Origin: Nocardia sp. alder85J | Lineage (GTDB): Bacteria; Actinomycetota; Actinomycetes; Mycobacteriales; Mycobacteriaceae | Assembly (NCBI RefSeq): GCF_020176955.2 | Contig: NZ_JAIUCZ020000013.1 | Span: forward strand, 1 to 64,000 | DNA: 64,000 nt | Direction of reading: 5' to 3' | Part shown: one piece after another, positions 34,581-43,637 of the stretch | Layout of the letters: each line of letters opens with the position of its first letter | Numbering within the stretch: position 1 is the first letter of the stretch | Position numbers and translations under genes: made by a program | Notes under the pieces: generated by a model | Databases searched by the model: none | What the model saw: only the letters and a program-made list of their open reading frames with translations | What the model was told of the DNA's origin: nothing

Positions 34581-35645
34581 ATGACCGTCGAGACAGCGCC
34601 GGTGATCGTGTTCGATATCGGCGGAACATCATGGCGCACAGCCCGTTCGGCCGGTACCGGCATACTGACCGGGCTCGCGGTGCAGTCCGCGGTGACGCGG
34701 TCGCGTACGGGTGCGCACGCGGCGAGCCTGCACGAGGTGATGGTGGCGTTCCTACTGCGGCGAGTGCGCGAAATCCGGGAATCCGACCCCGATATCTCGA
34801 CAGTGGGGATTTCCCTCGGTGCGGCGACCAACGGCCACACCGGGCACGTGCTGGCGAGCGCCCCGTTGTGGGGTGACTACACCCAGCCGTTCGACCTGCG
34901 GGCCGTCCTGACAGCGGCCGAACCGGGCCTGGATTGGTGCGTGGTCAACGACGTCACCGCGCTGGCGCTGGCGATCACCGACACCGACACCATCCGTGAC
35001 AGCGGGCTGCAAGTGGTGACGGCGGTGACGGTGGGCAGCGGGATCGCCGCCCGCACCATCGATGTCGCCTCCGGCGAACCGTGCCTGGACCGCGTGTACG
35101 GGATGCAGGGTGAGATCGGGCATTTGCCTGCGGTGCTCGTGGGCGGGCCCGGTCATGATGCCCCGGTCTGCGAGTGCGGTGTCGCCGGGCATGTGTCCGC
35201 GTTCTCCTCCGGCAAGGCGATCGAGGCGCAGCTGCGGCAGCTGGCCGGCGTGCTGGGACTGGGCGACACCGACGGTGAGGACCCGGCCTCGCTGACCGGG
35301 CAGCTGGCCGCCGCCCTCGCCGCCAGACACCCCGCGGCGCTGGAGTTCCTCGACCATGTGACCGCGCCGCTGGCGCGGGCTCTGCTGTACACCCTGGCTA
35401 TCGACGCGCGCGTCGACCGGGTGATGTTGTCCGGCGGGGTCGTCGACGCGCTCGGTGAGGACTACCTGGCCAGTGTGTACCGGCATCTGGAAGCCGACGG
35501 CCTCTACCTGTACCCGCCTGGCGTATTCCGGGACAAGGTCGTGTGGTGGCGCTCCGACGGCCTGGACCCCCTGCGCGGCGCAGCCGTGTACGCCCGCCGC
35601 CAGCGTGCCCAGGCCGCCGGTCCTGTCTCGGGGAACAGGTGCTGA
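34581..35645 (+). CDS. ROK-family sugar/cyclitol kinase
   Basis: A 354-aa ROK protein. The N-terminal phosphate-binding loop is VIVFDIGGTSWRTA, ATP-site residues VTVGSGIAART are present, then the ROK signature GEIGHLPA and a zinc-type motif CECGVAGH that has His where many members have the third Cys. No HTH is present, so it is a kinase rather than a NagC-type repressor. Related ROK kinases phosphorylate C7-cyclitols in acarbose- and validamycin-type pathways. The start ATG 34581 lies one base after the previous stop, and the next gene begins two bases after its stop. Confidence 0.85.
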   Translation: MTVETAPVIVFDIGGTSWRTARSAGTGILTGLAVQSAVTRSRTGAHAASLHEVMVAFLLRRVREIRESDPDISTVGISLGAATNGHTGHVLASAPLWGDYTQPFDLRAVLTAAEPGLDWCVVNDVTALALAITDTDTIRDSGLQVVTAVTVGSGIAARTIDVASGEPCLDRVYGMQGEIGHLPAVLVGGPGHDAPVCECGVAGHVSAFSSGKAIEAQLRQLAGVLGLGDTDGEDPASLTGQLAAALAARHPAALEFLDHVTAPLARALLYTLAIDARVDRVMLSGGVVDALGEDYLASVYRHLEADGLYLYPPGVFRDKVVWWRSDGLDPLRGAAVYARRQRAQAAGPVSGNRC

Positions 35646-35646
35646 C

Positions 35647-36765
35647 ATGGACCGGGTATGGACGGTGAACGCGACTCGGACCGTGTCCTATCAGGTTCGT
35701 ACCACGCGAGGGTGCCTCGACCCCGGGAATCCGGACCTGGCCACCGCGATCGGGCCCCGCCGCCGCACCCTGGTGATCGCCGACTCCACCGTGCTCACCG
35801 GGTTCGGTGACCGGCTCACCGCGTATCTCATGGCCCACGCCGGAGATTGCACGGTGCTGCCGATCGATGCCGCCGAGTCGCGGAAGAACGCGGACTCGGC
35901 GGCGCGGATCCTGAAGGCGTTCGACCGGATCGGGGTCAGCCGCCGCTCCGATGCCGTCGTGGCCGTCGGTGGGGGTGTGGTGACCGATCTGGTCGGGTTC
36001 GCGGCCAGCGTCTATCGGCGGGGCGTCCCGTATGTGCGGGTGCCGACGACGCTGCTGGGCATGGTCGACGCGGCCGTCGGAGTGAAGACCGGCCTGAATT
36101 TCAACGGCCGGAAGAACCGGGTCGGCACCTACTATCCCGCCACCGTCACCGTGATCGACCCCGGATTCCTGGCCACGCTGCCGGATCGGCAGATCGCCAA
36201 CGGGATGGCCGAAATCCTCAAGATCGCGCTGGTGAAAGACGGCGGGCTGTTCGACCGGATCGACCGGCACTGGACCACCGCCGCCGCCTTCCGCGCGGAG
36301 GCGGGGTTCAGCGGGCCGGTGATCGACGCGGCGGTCACCGCGATGCTCGAAGAGCTGGAACCGAACCTGTGGGAAGACGACCTCGCGCGGCTGGCCGATT
36401 TCGGGCACACGATCAGCCCCGCACTGGAACTCGCCGCGCGCCCGCGCCTGTATCACGGGGAGGCGGTCGCCATCGATATCGCGCTGTCGTGCGTGCTGGC
36501 CCGCGACCGCGGGCTCATCGACGGCCACTGCCTGGACCAGATCCTGAGCCTGCTGGCACGGGTCGGGTTGCCGACCACCCACCCCAGCCTGTCGGAAGAC
36601 ATTCTGCACGCCGGCCTGTCGGATTCGGTACGCCACCGCGACGGGCACCAGAACTTCCCGCTGCTCACCAAGATCGGGACCGCGATCTTCGCCCAAGACA
36701 TCCAACCGGCCGAACTGATCCTCGCCGAACGCACGCTGCGGTCCGCCCGGCCGGTAGGAGCGTGA
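35647..36765 (+). CDS. Sugar phosphate cyclase, 2-epi-5-epi-valiolone synthase type
   Basis: A 372-aa enzyme of the dehydroquinate synthase superfamily. The NAD-binding loop is VAVGGGVVTDLVGFAASVYR at about 107-123. PYVRVPTTLLGMVDAAVGVK and GLNFNGRKNRVGTYYP at about 150-165 match the pattern of 2-epi-5-epi-valiolone synthases better than that of AroB or 2-deoxy-scyllo-inosose synthase. Metal ligands are Glu189 (GMAEILK), His254 (FGHTISP) and His270 (YHGEAVA). The expected reaction is cyclisation of sedoheptulose 7-phosphate to a C7-cyclitol. The gene is intact and in the middle of an operon with kinase, dehydrogenases and aminotransferase. Exact product specificity is inferred. Confidence 0.85.
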   Translation: MDRVWTVNATRTVSYQVRTTRGCLDPGNPDLATAIGPRRRTLVIADSTVLTGFGDRLTAYLMAHAGDCTVLPIDAAESRKNADSAARILKAFDRIGVSRRSDAVVAVGGGVVTDLVGFAASVYRRGVPYVRVPTTLLGMVDAAVGVKTGLNFNGRKNRVGTYYPATVTVIDPGFLATLPDRQIANGMAEILKIALVKDGGLFDRIDRHWTTAAAFRAEAGFSGPVIDAAVTAMLEELEPNLWEDDLARLADFGHTISPALELAARPRLYHGEAVAIDIALSCVLARDRGLIDGHCLDQILSLLARVGLPTTHPSLSEDILHAGLSDSVRHRDGHQNFPLLTKIGTAIFAQDIQPAELILAERTLRSARPVGA

Positions 36766-36767
36766 CC

Positions 36768-37874
36768 ATGATGGACACCTCGGGACACCGGACGCTGGTG
36801 CGTGCCGGTGACGGCCTGCGCCTGGAATACACCACCGGCGTGTCCGGGTCGGCCCGTCCCGGGCGGCGGATTCTGCGGGTGGGAGTGTGCGGGACGGATC
36901 GGCAGATCCTCCGTGGCGCGCGCGGCGACCAGGCTCGGGTACTCGGCCACGAAGGGATCGCCGACACTCTGACCGACGGGGGCCGCCGGTGGTGCGAGAT
37001 CTTCAATCCGGTCGACCCCATCGACCAGGACGCGATCCTCGGCCACAGCTACGACGGCCTGCTACAGGATCGGCTGCCCGCGGACTGCCCGGTCGGCACT
37101 ATCGCTGCCGACCTGCGGCTGCCGGTGGATTTCGGGCCTCTGGTCGAGCCGGCCGCCACCGCCGTCTACGCCTGGGAACTGCTGGGCCCGCACCTGCGCA
37201 CCGGTGACCGGGTCTCGGTGTTCGGTGGCGGATCGGCGGCCGTGCTGCTGGCGATGGCCGGGGAAGACCTCGGCTATCGGATCCAGCTGATCCACCCCCG
37301 GCCCGAACGGCTGAGCTTCCTCGCCCACTCGCACCTTCTCCCCTCGACCGAATTCACCACCACCGCCGCATCCGGCACTGCCGCCGGGGCGGTGGTCTGC
37401 CTACCCCGCGAAGCCGCCCACGACGGGGTCGGCCACGCCGTGGACGCGCTCACCGACGGCGGCGTGCTGGACCTGTTCGGCGGCATCCCGGCCGGGTTCC
37501 GCCACCGTGTACTGCCCGGCATCGACGCCGCCGGGATCCGGCGAGCCAATGTCTGCGGAAACAATGGTGCCGCAACCACTTCGATCACCGTAGCGGGGAA
37601 GACGGTGCACGTCACCGGGCATCGGGGCACAGCGCCACGGCATCTCGAGTCCGCTCAGCAGCGCCTGCTGGCGGGGATCACCCGGTACGCGGGAGTGATC
37701 ACGCACGTGATCTCGCTGGAGGAAGCCGTACATCGGATCCCGGCCATGGCCCGTGGTGGCCGGTCCGGGTCCGGCGAGTACCTGAAAGTCGTCGTCGACC
37801 TCACCATGGCGCGCCCCCACCGGGCCGCCGATCCCGCGCTCACCGTCGCCGACCAGGTGAGGAGCCCGCGATGA
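36768..37874 (+). CDS. Zinc-type medium-chain dehydrogenase 1
   Basis: A 368-aa MDR protein starting at ATG 36768, with AGGAG eight nt upstream; a GTG at 36762 is possible. Catalytic zinc ligands are Cys41 (GVCGTDRQI) and His61-Glu62 (VLGHEG). The Rossmann motif is RVSVFGGGSAAVLLAMAG. The four-Cys structural zinc lobe is absent, as in glucose dehydrogenase-like members. It probably oxidises a hydroxyl of the cyclitol or a sugar precursor before amination. The stop overlaps the next start as ATGA. Confidence 0.83.
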   Translation: MMDTSGHRTLVRAGDGLRLEYTTGVSGSARPGRRILRVGVCGTDRQILRGARGDQARVLGHEGIADTLTDGGRRWCEIFNPVDPIDQDAILGHSYDGLLQDRLPADCPVGTIAADLRLPVDFGPLVEPAATAVYAWELLGPHLRTGDRVSVFGGGSAAVLLAMAGEDLGYRIQLIHPRPERLSFLAHSHLLPSTEFTTTAASGTAAGAVVCLPREAAHDGVGHAVDALTDGGVLDLFGGIPAGFRHRVLPGIDAAGIRRANVCGNNGAATTSITVAGKTVHVTGHRGTAPRHLESAQQRLLAGITRYAGVITHVISLEEAVHRIPAMARGGRSGSGEYLKVVVDLTMARPHRAADPALTVADQVRSPR

Positions 37875-38917
37875 CCCCCGAGTTCCCGCTCACCTACCAG
37901 CGCATCGAGCACCATGACGGCATCGCGATCCACACGACCGTGCCGCTGCCGCCACCGACCGGCGACGCGCCGGTGGTGCGGCTGGCACCGGAGATCGCCG
38001 GTGTGTGCCGCTCCGACCTGCGGGAAATCACCGGAAACCGGTACGCGCGCAGAGACTTCGGGCACGAGATCGTCGCCACCGTCGTCCACGCCCCGCCCGG
38101 ACTCGCCGAACTCCACCAGCGGGTGCTGCTCGACCCGCACCCGGTCCTCACCCGCGGTTCCGGGTTCGCCGAATACGTCGACCTCCGCGGCACTCCCGCG
38201 CACCTGCAGGCCGCCCTGGTCCCGATCCCGCACGCCCTCCCGGCCGACGTCGCGGTGTTCGGTGAACCCCTGGCCTGCGCCGTGCACTGCACCACCCGCC
38301 TGCACGAGGTCAGCGCCGCACTGCGTTTCGACCGGCAGGAACCGATCGGGGTGTACGGGGCGGGGATGGCCGGGACCTTGATCACCGCCGCGCTGACCGC
38401 CGAGGGCCACCGGTGCGTCCTGCTCAACCCACGACCACACCGGATCGAATTCCTCCGCCGCAGCGGTGCCCTGCCTCCCGCGATCCCCAGCCACGACACC
38501 GGGCAGCGTTTCACCCGGATCGTGCTGGTCACCGCGACCGCGACACCGGCTCTGCTGACCGAGTGCACCGGCATGCTCAGTGACGGAGGGCTTCTGCTGG
38601 TGTTCGCCGGCACCAGCCCCGGCCTGCGTTACCACGGTCTCGACATCGACCGGGTACGCCGCGAGCAACTGACCGCCACCACCGCGGGCAGGACCCTCAC
38701 CGTCGCCGGCACCTACGGCGCCCGCCGCGAGGACTTCACCACCGCACTGGCCCTGCTGCACCGCGAACCCGACACACACGGCTGGTCACCGGCGGATTGC
38801 GTGCGGCGGGTCACCACCGGTGTGCTCGAACTCCGCACCGCCGCCGCGTTTCTCACCACCGCCGCCGCACACGGTGCGGTCGGGAAAACCCTCATCCGGA
38901 TCCGGGAGGCATCGTGA
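37871..38917 (+). CDS. Zinc-type medium-chain dehydrogenase 2
   Basis: A 348-aa MDR protein. Zinc ligands are Cys46 (IAGVCRSDLREITG) and His65-Glu66 (RDFGHEIVA); FGEPLACAVHCTTRL and the Rossmann motif IGVYGAGMAGTLITAAL follow. There is no structural zinc lobe. It is a distant paralogue of the preceding dehydrogenase. Two successive dehydrogenases suggest two oxidation steps or a redox pair acting on the same ring. It overlaps both neighbours (ATGA before, GTGA after). Confidence 0.83.
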   Translation: MTPEFPLTYQRIEHHDGIAIHTTVPLPPPTGDAPVVRLAPEIAGVCRSDLREITGNRYARRDFGHEIVATVVHAPPGLAELHQRVLLDPHPVLTRGSGFAEYVDLRGTPAHLQAALVPIPHALPADVAVFGEPLACAVHCTTRLHEVSAALRFDRQEPIGVYGAGMAGTLITAALTAEGHRCVLLNPRPHRIEFLRRSGALPPAIPSHDTGQRFTRIVLVTATATPALLTECTGMLSDGGLLLVFAGTSPGLRYHGLDIDRVRREQLTATTAGRTLTVAGTYGARREDFTTALALLHREPDTHGWSPADCVRRVTTGVLELRTAAAFLTTAAAHGAVGKTLIRIREAS

Positions 38918-40031
38918 AAGTACCCCGCTACCACTACGCCGCGCAGTTCCCCGACCTGGCGGCGGTGACCGGCCAGATCCAGCGGGCCCTCACCGGCGGG
39001 GACTACATCCTCGGCGACACCGTCACCGGATTCGAGGACCGGTTCGCCGCCTACCTCGGCGCCGGGTACGTCATCGGCGTGGGCAGTGGCACCGACGCGC
39101 TGATCCTCACCCTCACCGCCCTCGGTATCGGGCCCGGCGACGAGGTGATAACCGTCGCCAACACCTTCCACGCCACCGCCCTGGCCATCACCGCCGCCGG
39201 CGCGACCCCGGTCCTGGTCGACTGCGACCCCGCGACCTACCTGATGGACCTCGACGCCACGACCGCAGCCTGTACGCCCCGCACCCGCGCGATCCTCGCC
39301 GTGCACCTGTTCGGCCGCACCCTCGACATGGACCGCCTCACCGCCCTGACCACCCGCCACGGGCTCGCCCTCGTCGAGGACTGCGCCCAAGCCGCCGGCG
39401 CCACCTGGCGAGGCCGCCGTGTCGGCACCTACGGGATCGCCGGCACCTACAGCTTCCACCCCAGCAAGAACCTCGCCGCCGCCGGAGACGCCGGAGCCGT
39501 CGCCACCAGCGACACACACCTGGCCCGCACGCTGCGGATCCTGCGCGGCCTGGGCCAAGACGGCCAGAACAACCACGTCCTCCGCGGCATGAACTCGAAA
39601 CTCGATGCGCTGCAAGCGATCATCCTCACCGCGAAACTCCCCCACCTCGACACCTGGAACACCGCCCGCCGCCACGCCGCCGCCCACTACACCCAGCGCC
39701 TGGCCGCCACAGCGGTTTCCTGCCCGCCACCCGCCCCTGTGCCCGGCGATCACGTCCACCATCTGTCCCGGTCACCGTCGACCACCGGGACACCGTCCTG
39801 GCCACGCTGCGCGCCGCCGGAATCGACGCGGTCGTCCGATACCCGGTCCCCATCCACCGCCAGCCCGCCTTCGCCGACCACCGATTCGGCGGCCCCTTCC
39901 CGCACACCGACCACCAGGCCACCGCCACGGTGTGCCTGCCGATCCGCCCCGACCTCACCGGCGACGACATCGACTACGTCACCGCCACCCTGCACCACGC
40001 CAGCAATATCGGACAGGAGACCCACCCATGA
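38914..40031 (+). pseudogene. DegT/DnrJ/EryC1/StrS aminotransferase, frameshifted
   Basis: Starts at GTG 38914. PLP-enzyme features are clear: GSGTDALILTLTALGIGPGD, VANTFHATALAI, the Asp in ALVEDCAQAAG and the Schiff-base Lys185 in SFHPSKNLAAAG. Near 39762 (CATCTG-TCCCGG) one T seems missing. The upstream frame stops making sense there, and FPVTVDHRDTVLATLRAAGI in the next frame continues to HASNIGQETHP and the stop at 40031. The intact enzyme would be about 372 aa and would put the amino group on an oxidised cyclitol. It could be a real loss of function or a sequence error. Confidence 0.82.
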
Positions 40032-40702
40032 CCCGCATCGCCGCCGCCCTGCTCGGCGCCGACCCCCTGTACCTCGCTACCGCGATCACCGCCGTCGAGC
40101 ACAGCACAGCCGCCTACCTCCACCTCGACATCATGGACGGCCACTACACTCCCGACATCTCCTTCGGCCTGCGCACCGTCCGCGCCATCGCCGCCAGCAC
40201 CCAGCTCGCCCTGGACATCCACCTGCAAACCCTGCCCGCCCAGCGATACATCGAGGGTCTCGCCGACCTCGGCGCCGCCCGTATCGCCTTCCACACCGAC
40301 ACCGTCGACGACATCGACGACGCCCTCGACATGCTCACCGGCACCGGCACCGCCGTCGGCCTGGTCCTCAACCCCGACCAGCCCCTCGAACTACTCGACG
40401 CCTACCTCACCCGCCTGGACTACATCGTCCTCATGACCAGCCGTCCCGGCACCAGCACCTTCGAACCCGTTGTGCTGGACAAGATCCGGGCACTACGCGA
40501 ACTAGTGGATCAGCGAGGCCACACCGGCATCGAACTCGTCGCCGACGGCGGCATCACCTCCCACACCGCCCCCGAGGTCACCGCCGCCGGCGCCGACATC
40601 CTCGTCGCCGCCAGCGCCCTCTTCCAGACACCCGACCACGACATCCCCGCCGCCGTCACCCACCTCACCACCGCCAGCGGCACGCGGCCTGCAAGGCACT
40701 GA
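40028..40702 (+). CDS. Ribulose-phosphate 3-epimerase family protein
   Basis: A 224-aa TIM-barrel. LHLDIMDGHYTPDISFG at about 31-47 holds the metal/catalytic His32, Asp34 and Asp37; DIHLQTLPAQRYIEGLAD, IVLMTSRPGTS and VADGGITSHTAPEV match the family. Ribulose 5-phosphate/xylulose 5-phosphate interconversion would feed sedoheptulose 7-phosphate synthesis; alternatively it could epimerise a pathway-specific sugar phosphate. The ATG overlaps the aminotransferase stop (ATGA). Confidence 0.85.
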   Translation: MTRIAAALLGADPLYLATAITAVEHSTAAYLHLDIMDGHYTPDISFGLRTVRAIAASTQLALDIHLQTLPAQRYIEGLADLGAARIAFHTDTVDDIDDALDMLTGTGTAVGLVLNPDQPLELLDAYLTRLDYIVLMTSRPGTSTFEPVVLDKIRALRELVDQRGHTGIELVADGGITSHTAPEVTAAGADILVAASALFQTPDHDIPAAVTHLTTASGTRPARH

Positions 40703-40874
40703 CGACCCGGACGCTCCCCCGGCACCGAGGGACCGGTGACGCGAAGCCAGCGGGCCATCACGCCCGGCCCGCTAAGCTGCACGCCCAAGGACACTGCCTG
40801 CTTGAACCGCGGTCCCCCTGTCCACATCTGCCGGATCCCGCACCGCCGCACAATCCGCCCGAAAGGTACTGCTC

Positions 40875-41333
40875 GTGCAGACACCGGATGCGCCCAGCAC
40901 CACGGTCACCATCGACACCGTCACCTGGCCCGACCCCGACGTGTACACCGCGCTCGCCCGGCTCCTGCCCCAGCTGTCCACCTCCGCGCCTCCGCTGACC
41001 CGTGAACAGTTCGACGACCTGATCGCCTGTCCGGCAACAGAATTACTCATCGCGCGCACCGGCGACGGTGTCATCGCCGGGGCGCTCACCCTCGTGGTCC
41101 ACCCGCTGGCCACCGGCGTCCGGGCCCGCATCGAGGACGTCGTCGTCGACCACCGCGCCCGAGGCCAGGGCATCGCGAAAAGACTCACCGCCACTGCGGT
41201 GACGATCGCCAAGACACACCACGCCCGCACCGTGGACCTCACCTCCGGCCCCAGCCGCGCCGAGGCTCACCAGCTGTACCTGAGCATGGGCTTCCAGCCC
41301 CGCGACTCCACCACCTACCGCCTCGCCCCCTGA
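40875..41333 (+). CDS. GNAT-family N-acetyltransferase
   Basis: A 152-aa protein starting at GTG 40875 with GAAAGG eight nt upstream. The acetyl-CoA site is VDHRARGQGIAKRLTATAV, followed by DLTSGPSRAEAHQLYLSMGF, the usual C-terminal GNAT pattern. It could acetylate the amino group of the pathway product, for self-protection or tailoring, or be unrelated. It is separated by 172 nt from the epimerase gene and reads in the same direction. Confidence 0.8.
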   Translation: MQTPDAPSTTVTIDTVTWPDPDVYTALARLLPQLSTSAPPLTREQFDDLIACPATELLIARTGDGVIAGALTLVVHPLATGVRARIEDVVVDHRARGQGIAKRLTATAVTIAKTHHARTVDLTSGPSRAEAHQLYLSMGFQPRDSTTYRLAP

Positions 41334-41391
41334 CCGGCTCGGCAGCCCCGCCGTCTCGGACCGGATCACCCGACCCCGGAAGGACCGACCC

Positions 41392-42036
41392 TTGAACAAC
41401 CCGGCCACCTCGACTGAACAGCGACTCCGCGAGATCGCCGTGACTCTGTCGTCGATCGGTAACAACGGCCTCGTCTTCGCCACCGATGTCTTCGACAGGC
41501 AACGCTACGAGCAAACCCGTTCCGCCGCAGCGGAACTGATGGCGCTGATCAGCGACGGCACCCCCGAACAACTACTCGAGATCATCTCCGCCGAACACGG
41601 CTACATGACACCCAAAGTCGACGTCCGCGGCGGCGTCTTCAACGACACCGGCCAGATCCTGCTGATCCGCGACCGCAGCGACGAACAATGGACCCTGCCC
41701 GGCGGATGGTGCGACCCCCTCGAACCCCCCTCCCTCGCCGTCGAACGCGAAGTCGAGGAAGAATCCGGCCTCACCGTCCGCGCCACCAAACTCGCCGCCG
41801 TCCTCGACCGCGAAAAACAAGGACACCAACCCGTCTTCGCTTACCACGTGTACAAAATGTTCTTCCTCTGCGAGAAGATCTCCGACGGGACACCCAGCCC
41901 CATCGAAACCCTCGACGTCGACTGGTTCGACGTCAACGACCTTCCAGCCCTCTCCCATACCCGAATTCTCCCCAGTCAAATTCAACTGCTTCACGACCAC
42001 TGGACCAAGCCCGACTTGCCCACGGCCTTCGACTGA
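41392..42036 (+). CDS. Nudix hydrolase with N-terminal helical domain
   Basis: A 214-aa protein starting at TTG 41392 with GGAAGGA eight nt upstream. An N-terminal helical domain (EQRLREIAVTLSSIGNNGLV ... RYEQTRSAAAELMALI) belongs to a known Nudix-associated type. The Nudix box is GGWCDPLEPPSLAVEREVEE followed by ESGL. The substrate is probably a nucleoside-diphosphate derivative. It is the last gene of the rightward cluster. Confidence 0.85.
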   Translation: MNNPATSTEQRLREIAVTLSSIGNNGLVFATDVFDRQRYEQTRSAAAELMALISDGTPEQLLEIISAEHGYMTPKVDVRGGVFNDTGQILLIRDRSDEQWTLPGGWCDPLEPPSLAVEREVEEESGLTVRATKLAAVLDREKQGHQPVFAYHVYKMFFLCEKISDGTPSPIETLDVDWFDVNDLPALSHTRILPSQIQLLHDHWTKPDLPTAFD

Positions 42037-42214
42037 AATCAATGCTCTGAAGTACCGGAGATTGATATTATGGGCCGAGGATGCGCGATCCCGAATATGA
42101 GATGAACAAGTTTGCGAGCGTGGCCTTTTTCGTCGGCCTGTGGAGAGCCTTTCGCCGGAGCAGCCGGAATCTGCTGCGGGAACCGGCCATTGCGTCCCTG
42201 GAACCGGCCGACGC

Positions 42215-42779
42215 ATGACCACCACATTTCACCACCAATGTGAGGTGCTGCGGCTGCGGCTGCGAGAGCTTCGCCGCCGTGCAGGACTGTCGGGTGCGGA
42301 GTTGGCGCGCCGGGCCGGGTGGCATCAGACGAAAGTTTCGAAATTGGAGCGTGGGCAGATCAGGCCGTCGCACGCCGATATTCGTGCATGGTGCCAGCTG
42401 TGCGATGCTGTCGACCAGATTCCCGATCTGATCGACAGCGTGGAGAACCTCCATGCCGCCTACGAGGAACAGCGCAAGATCCTCGGGAAAGGTGTGCCGG
42501 ACCGGCCGCGCGCGTCGGAGGCATCCCGGTTCATTCGGGTCTACAGTCCGTTCCACATCCCGGAGTATCTCCAGACTGCGGAATACGCGTCTGGGTTGCT
42601 TCATTCCTTTAGTGTCTTCTCTCCGACGGCCGGCGATGTCGACGCCGGTGTGGCCGCGACGATGGAGATGCAGGAGCTCTTGTATCGGGGGGGAGCGGCG
42701 GTTCCACTTCGTGGTGGGGGAGCAAGCGTTGGCGACCACGGTGGTGGATGTCGATGTCATGCTGGGGCAACACGATTAG
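42215..42779 (+). pseudogene. XRE/DUF5753-type regulator, frameshifted and truncated
   Basis: The N-terminal HTH is normal (RLRELRRRAGLSGAELARRA ... VSKLERGQIRPSHADI). The start of a DUF5753-like ligand domain follows (SRFIRVYSPFHIPEYLQTA). At the G7 run near 42687-42693 an extra G shifts the frame; correcting it gives RGERRFHFVVGEQALATTV up to VMLGQHD and a TAG at 42777-42779, after which coding character fades. Such regulators often control adjacent small genes. Only the N-terminal half survives. Confidence 0.7.
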
Positions 42780-42861
42780 ACTGCCGCCGCCGCGTGGACA
42801 GGCGTCGGCGCGACCTGGTCTGTGAGTACTCGCGCTCGGTGCGCACCGCGGGCGGGTGTGG

Positions 42862-43637
42862 TCATGGTGGTGGCAGTGAGGATCCGTTGTAGGGGGTGCA
42901 GTAGGCGAGGTAGAAGCGGACGTCGTGGGTGTGCGTGTCGCCGAGTTGGATTCTCAGTGAGTGGGGTGCGCCGGTGGCGGTGCGGTGGCGTCCGAGTGCG
43001 GCGCGCAGGGTGGCCGTGAAGAAAGTGCAGTCGTGGTCCCGGTGCGGGGCCGCTGCTGTGGCAGCGTCACTTAAGGCCCAGAGGGCCAGGTTGCCGTTGT
43101 AGGCGTCCATGCTGGGAAGGCGTGGTGGAATCGCTGGTTGGCAATCACTGTGTGCCACAGCGGATCCAGGTATGCGCAGGCGATGCCCGCGTGGTCGAGG
43201 CGGGCCAGGCGTGCCTGCTGGGCGGGGGTGGCGTAGCGGTGCCGTAGGTGATCGAGCGGGGTGAGGTCCATCGGTGGCGCGGCCAGTTCGCGGGTGTGGC
43301 GTGCCTGTGCATGGTCGAGTCCGTAGCCGAGGATGATCCGGTCCACTGTTGTCGGGGTGGGCGCGGAGAGGTGGTTTTCGACGCTTTTGAGGGTGTCGGG
43401 GTGGAGGTGCGGGCGTGCGGCGGCCTGCGGGCGCGACCAGCCGTGGTAGGCGCGGATCTGGCGTGCCCAGCACCCGAGGTCCGGCCACCGCACGAGCGGG
43501 GTCGGCGGCCCCAGCGGGGTGGCCTGCCAGGACATCGAAATTGCTGCGGCGAGGCCGGACATCCGAAATGTGCTGCCCTGCGCAAGTGGTCGAGTCTCGG
43601 ATCGCAACTGGGTGATGCGGCCGGCCGGAATCACCAT
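42862..43637 (-). pseudogene. HTH regulator with MmyB-like C-terminal domain, frameshifted
   Basis: An XRE-like HTH (CWARQIRAYHGWSRPQAAAR ... KSVENHLSAPTPTTVDRIIL) is followed by a ligand-domain segment ACAYLDPLWHTVIANQRFHH. Near 43116 one C seems lost from CCC; the next frame then continues SMDAYNGNLALWALSDAATA to the stop at 42862. The intact protein would be about 258 aa. The start overlaps the end of the recombinase gene upstream, so both belong to one transcript. Confidence 0.7.

Noticed and set aside
35647..36765. Possibility that the cyclase is housekeeping 3-dehydroquinate synthase (aroB)
   Set aside because: The LGMVDAAVGVKTGLNF segment and neighbours (ROK kinase, dehydrogenases, aminotransferase) fit the valiolone synthase type; no aroK, aroC or aroQ nearby.
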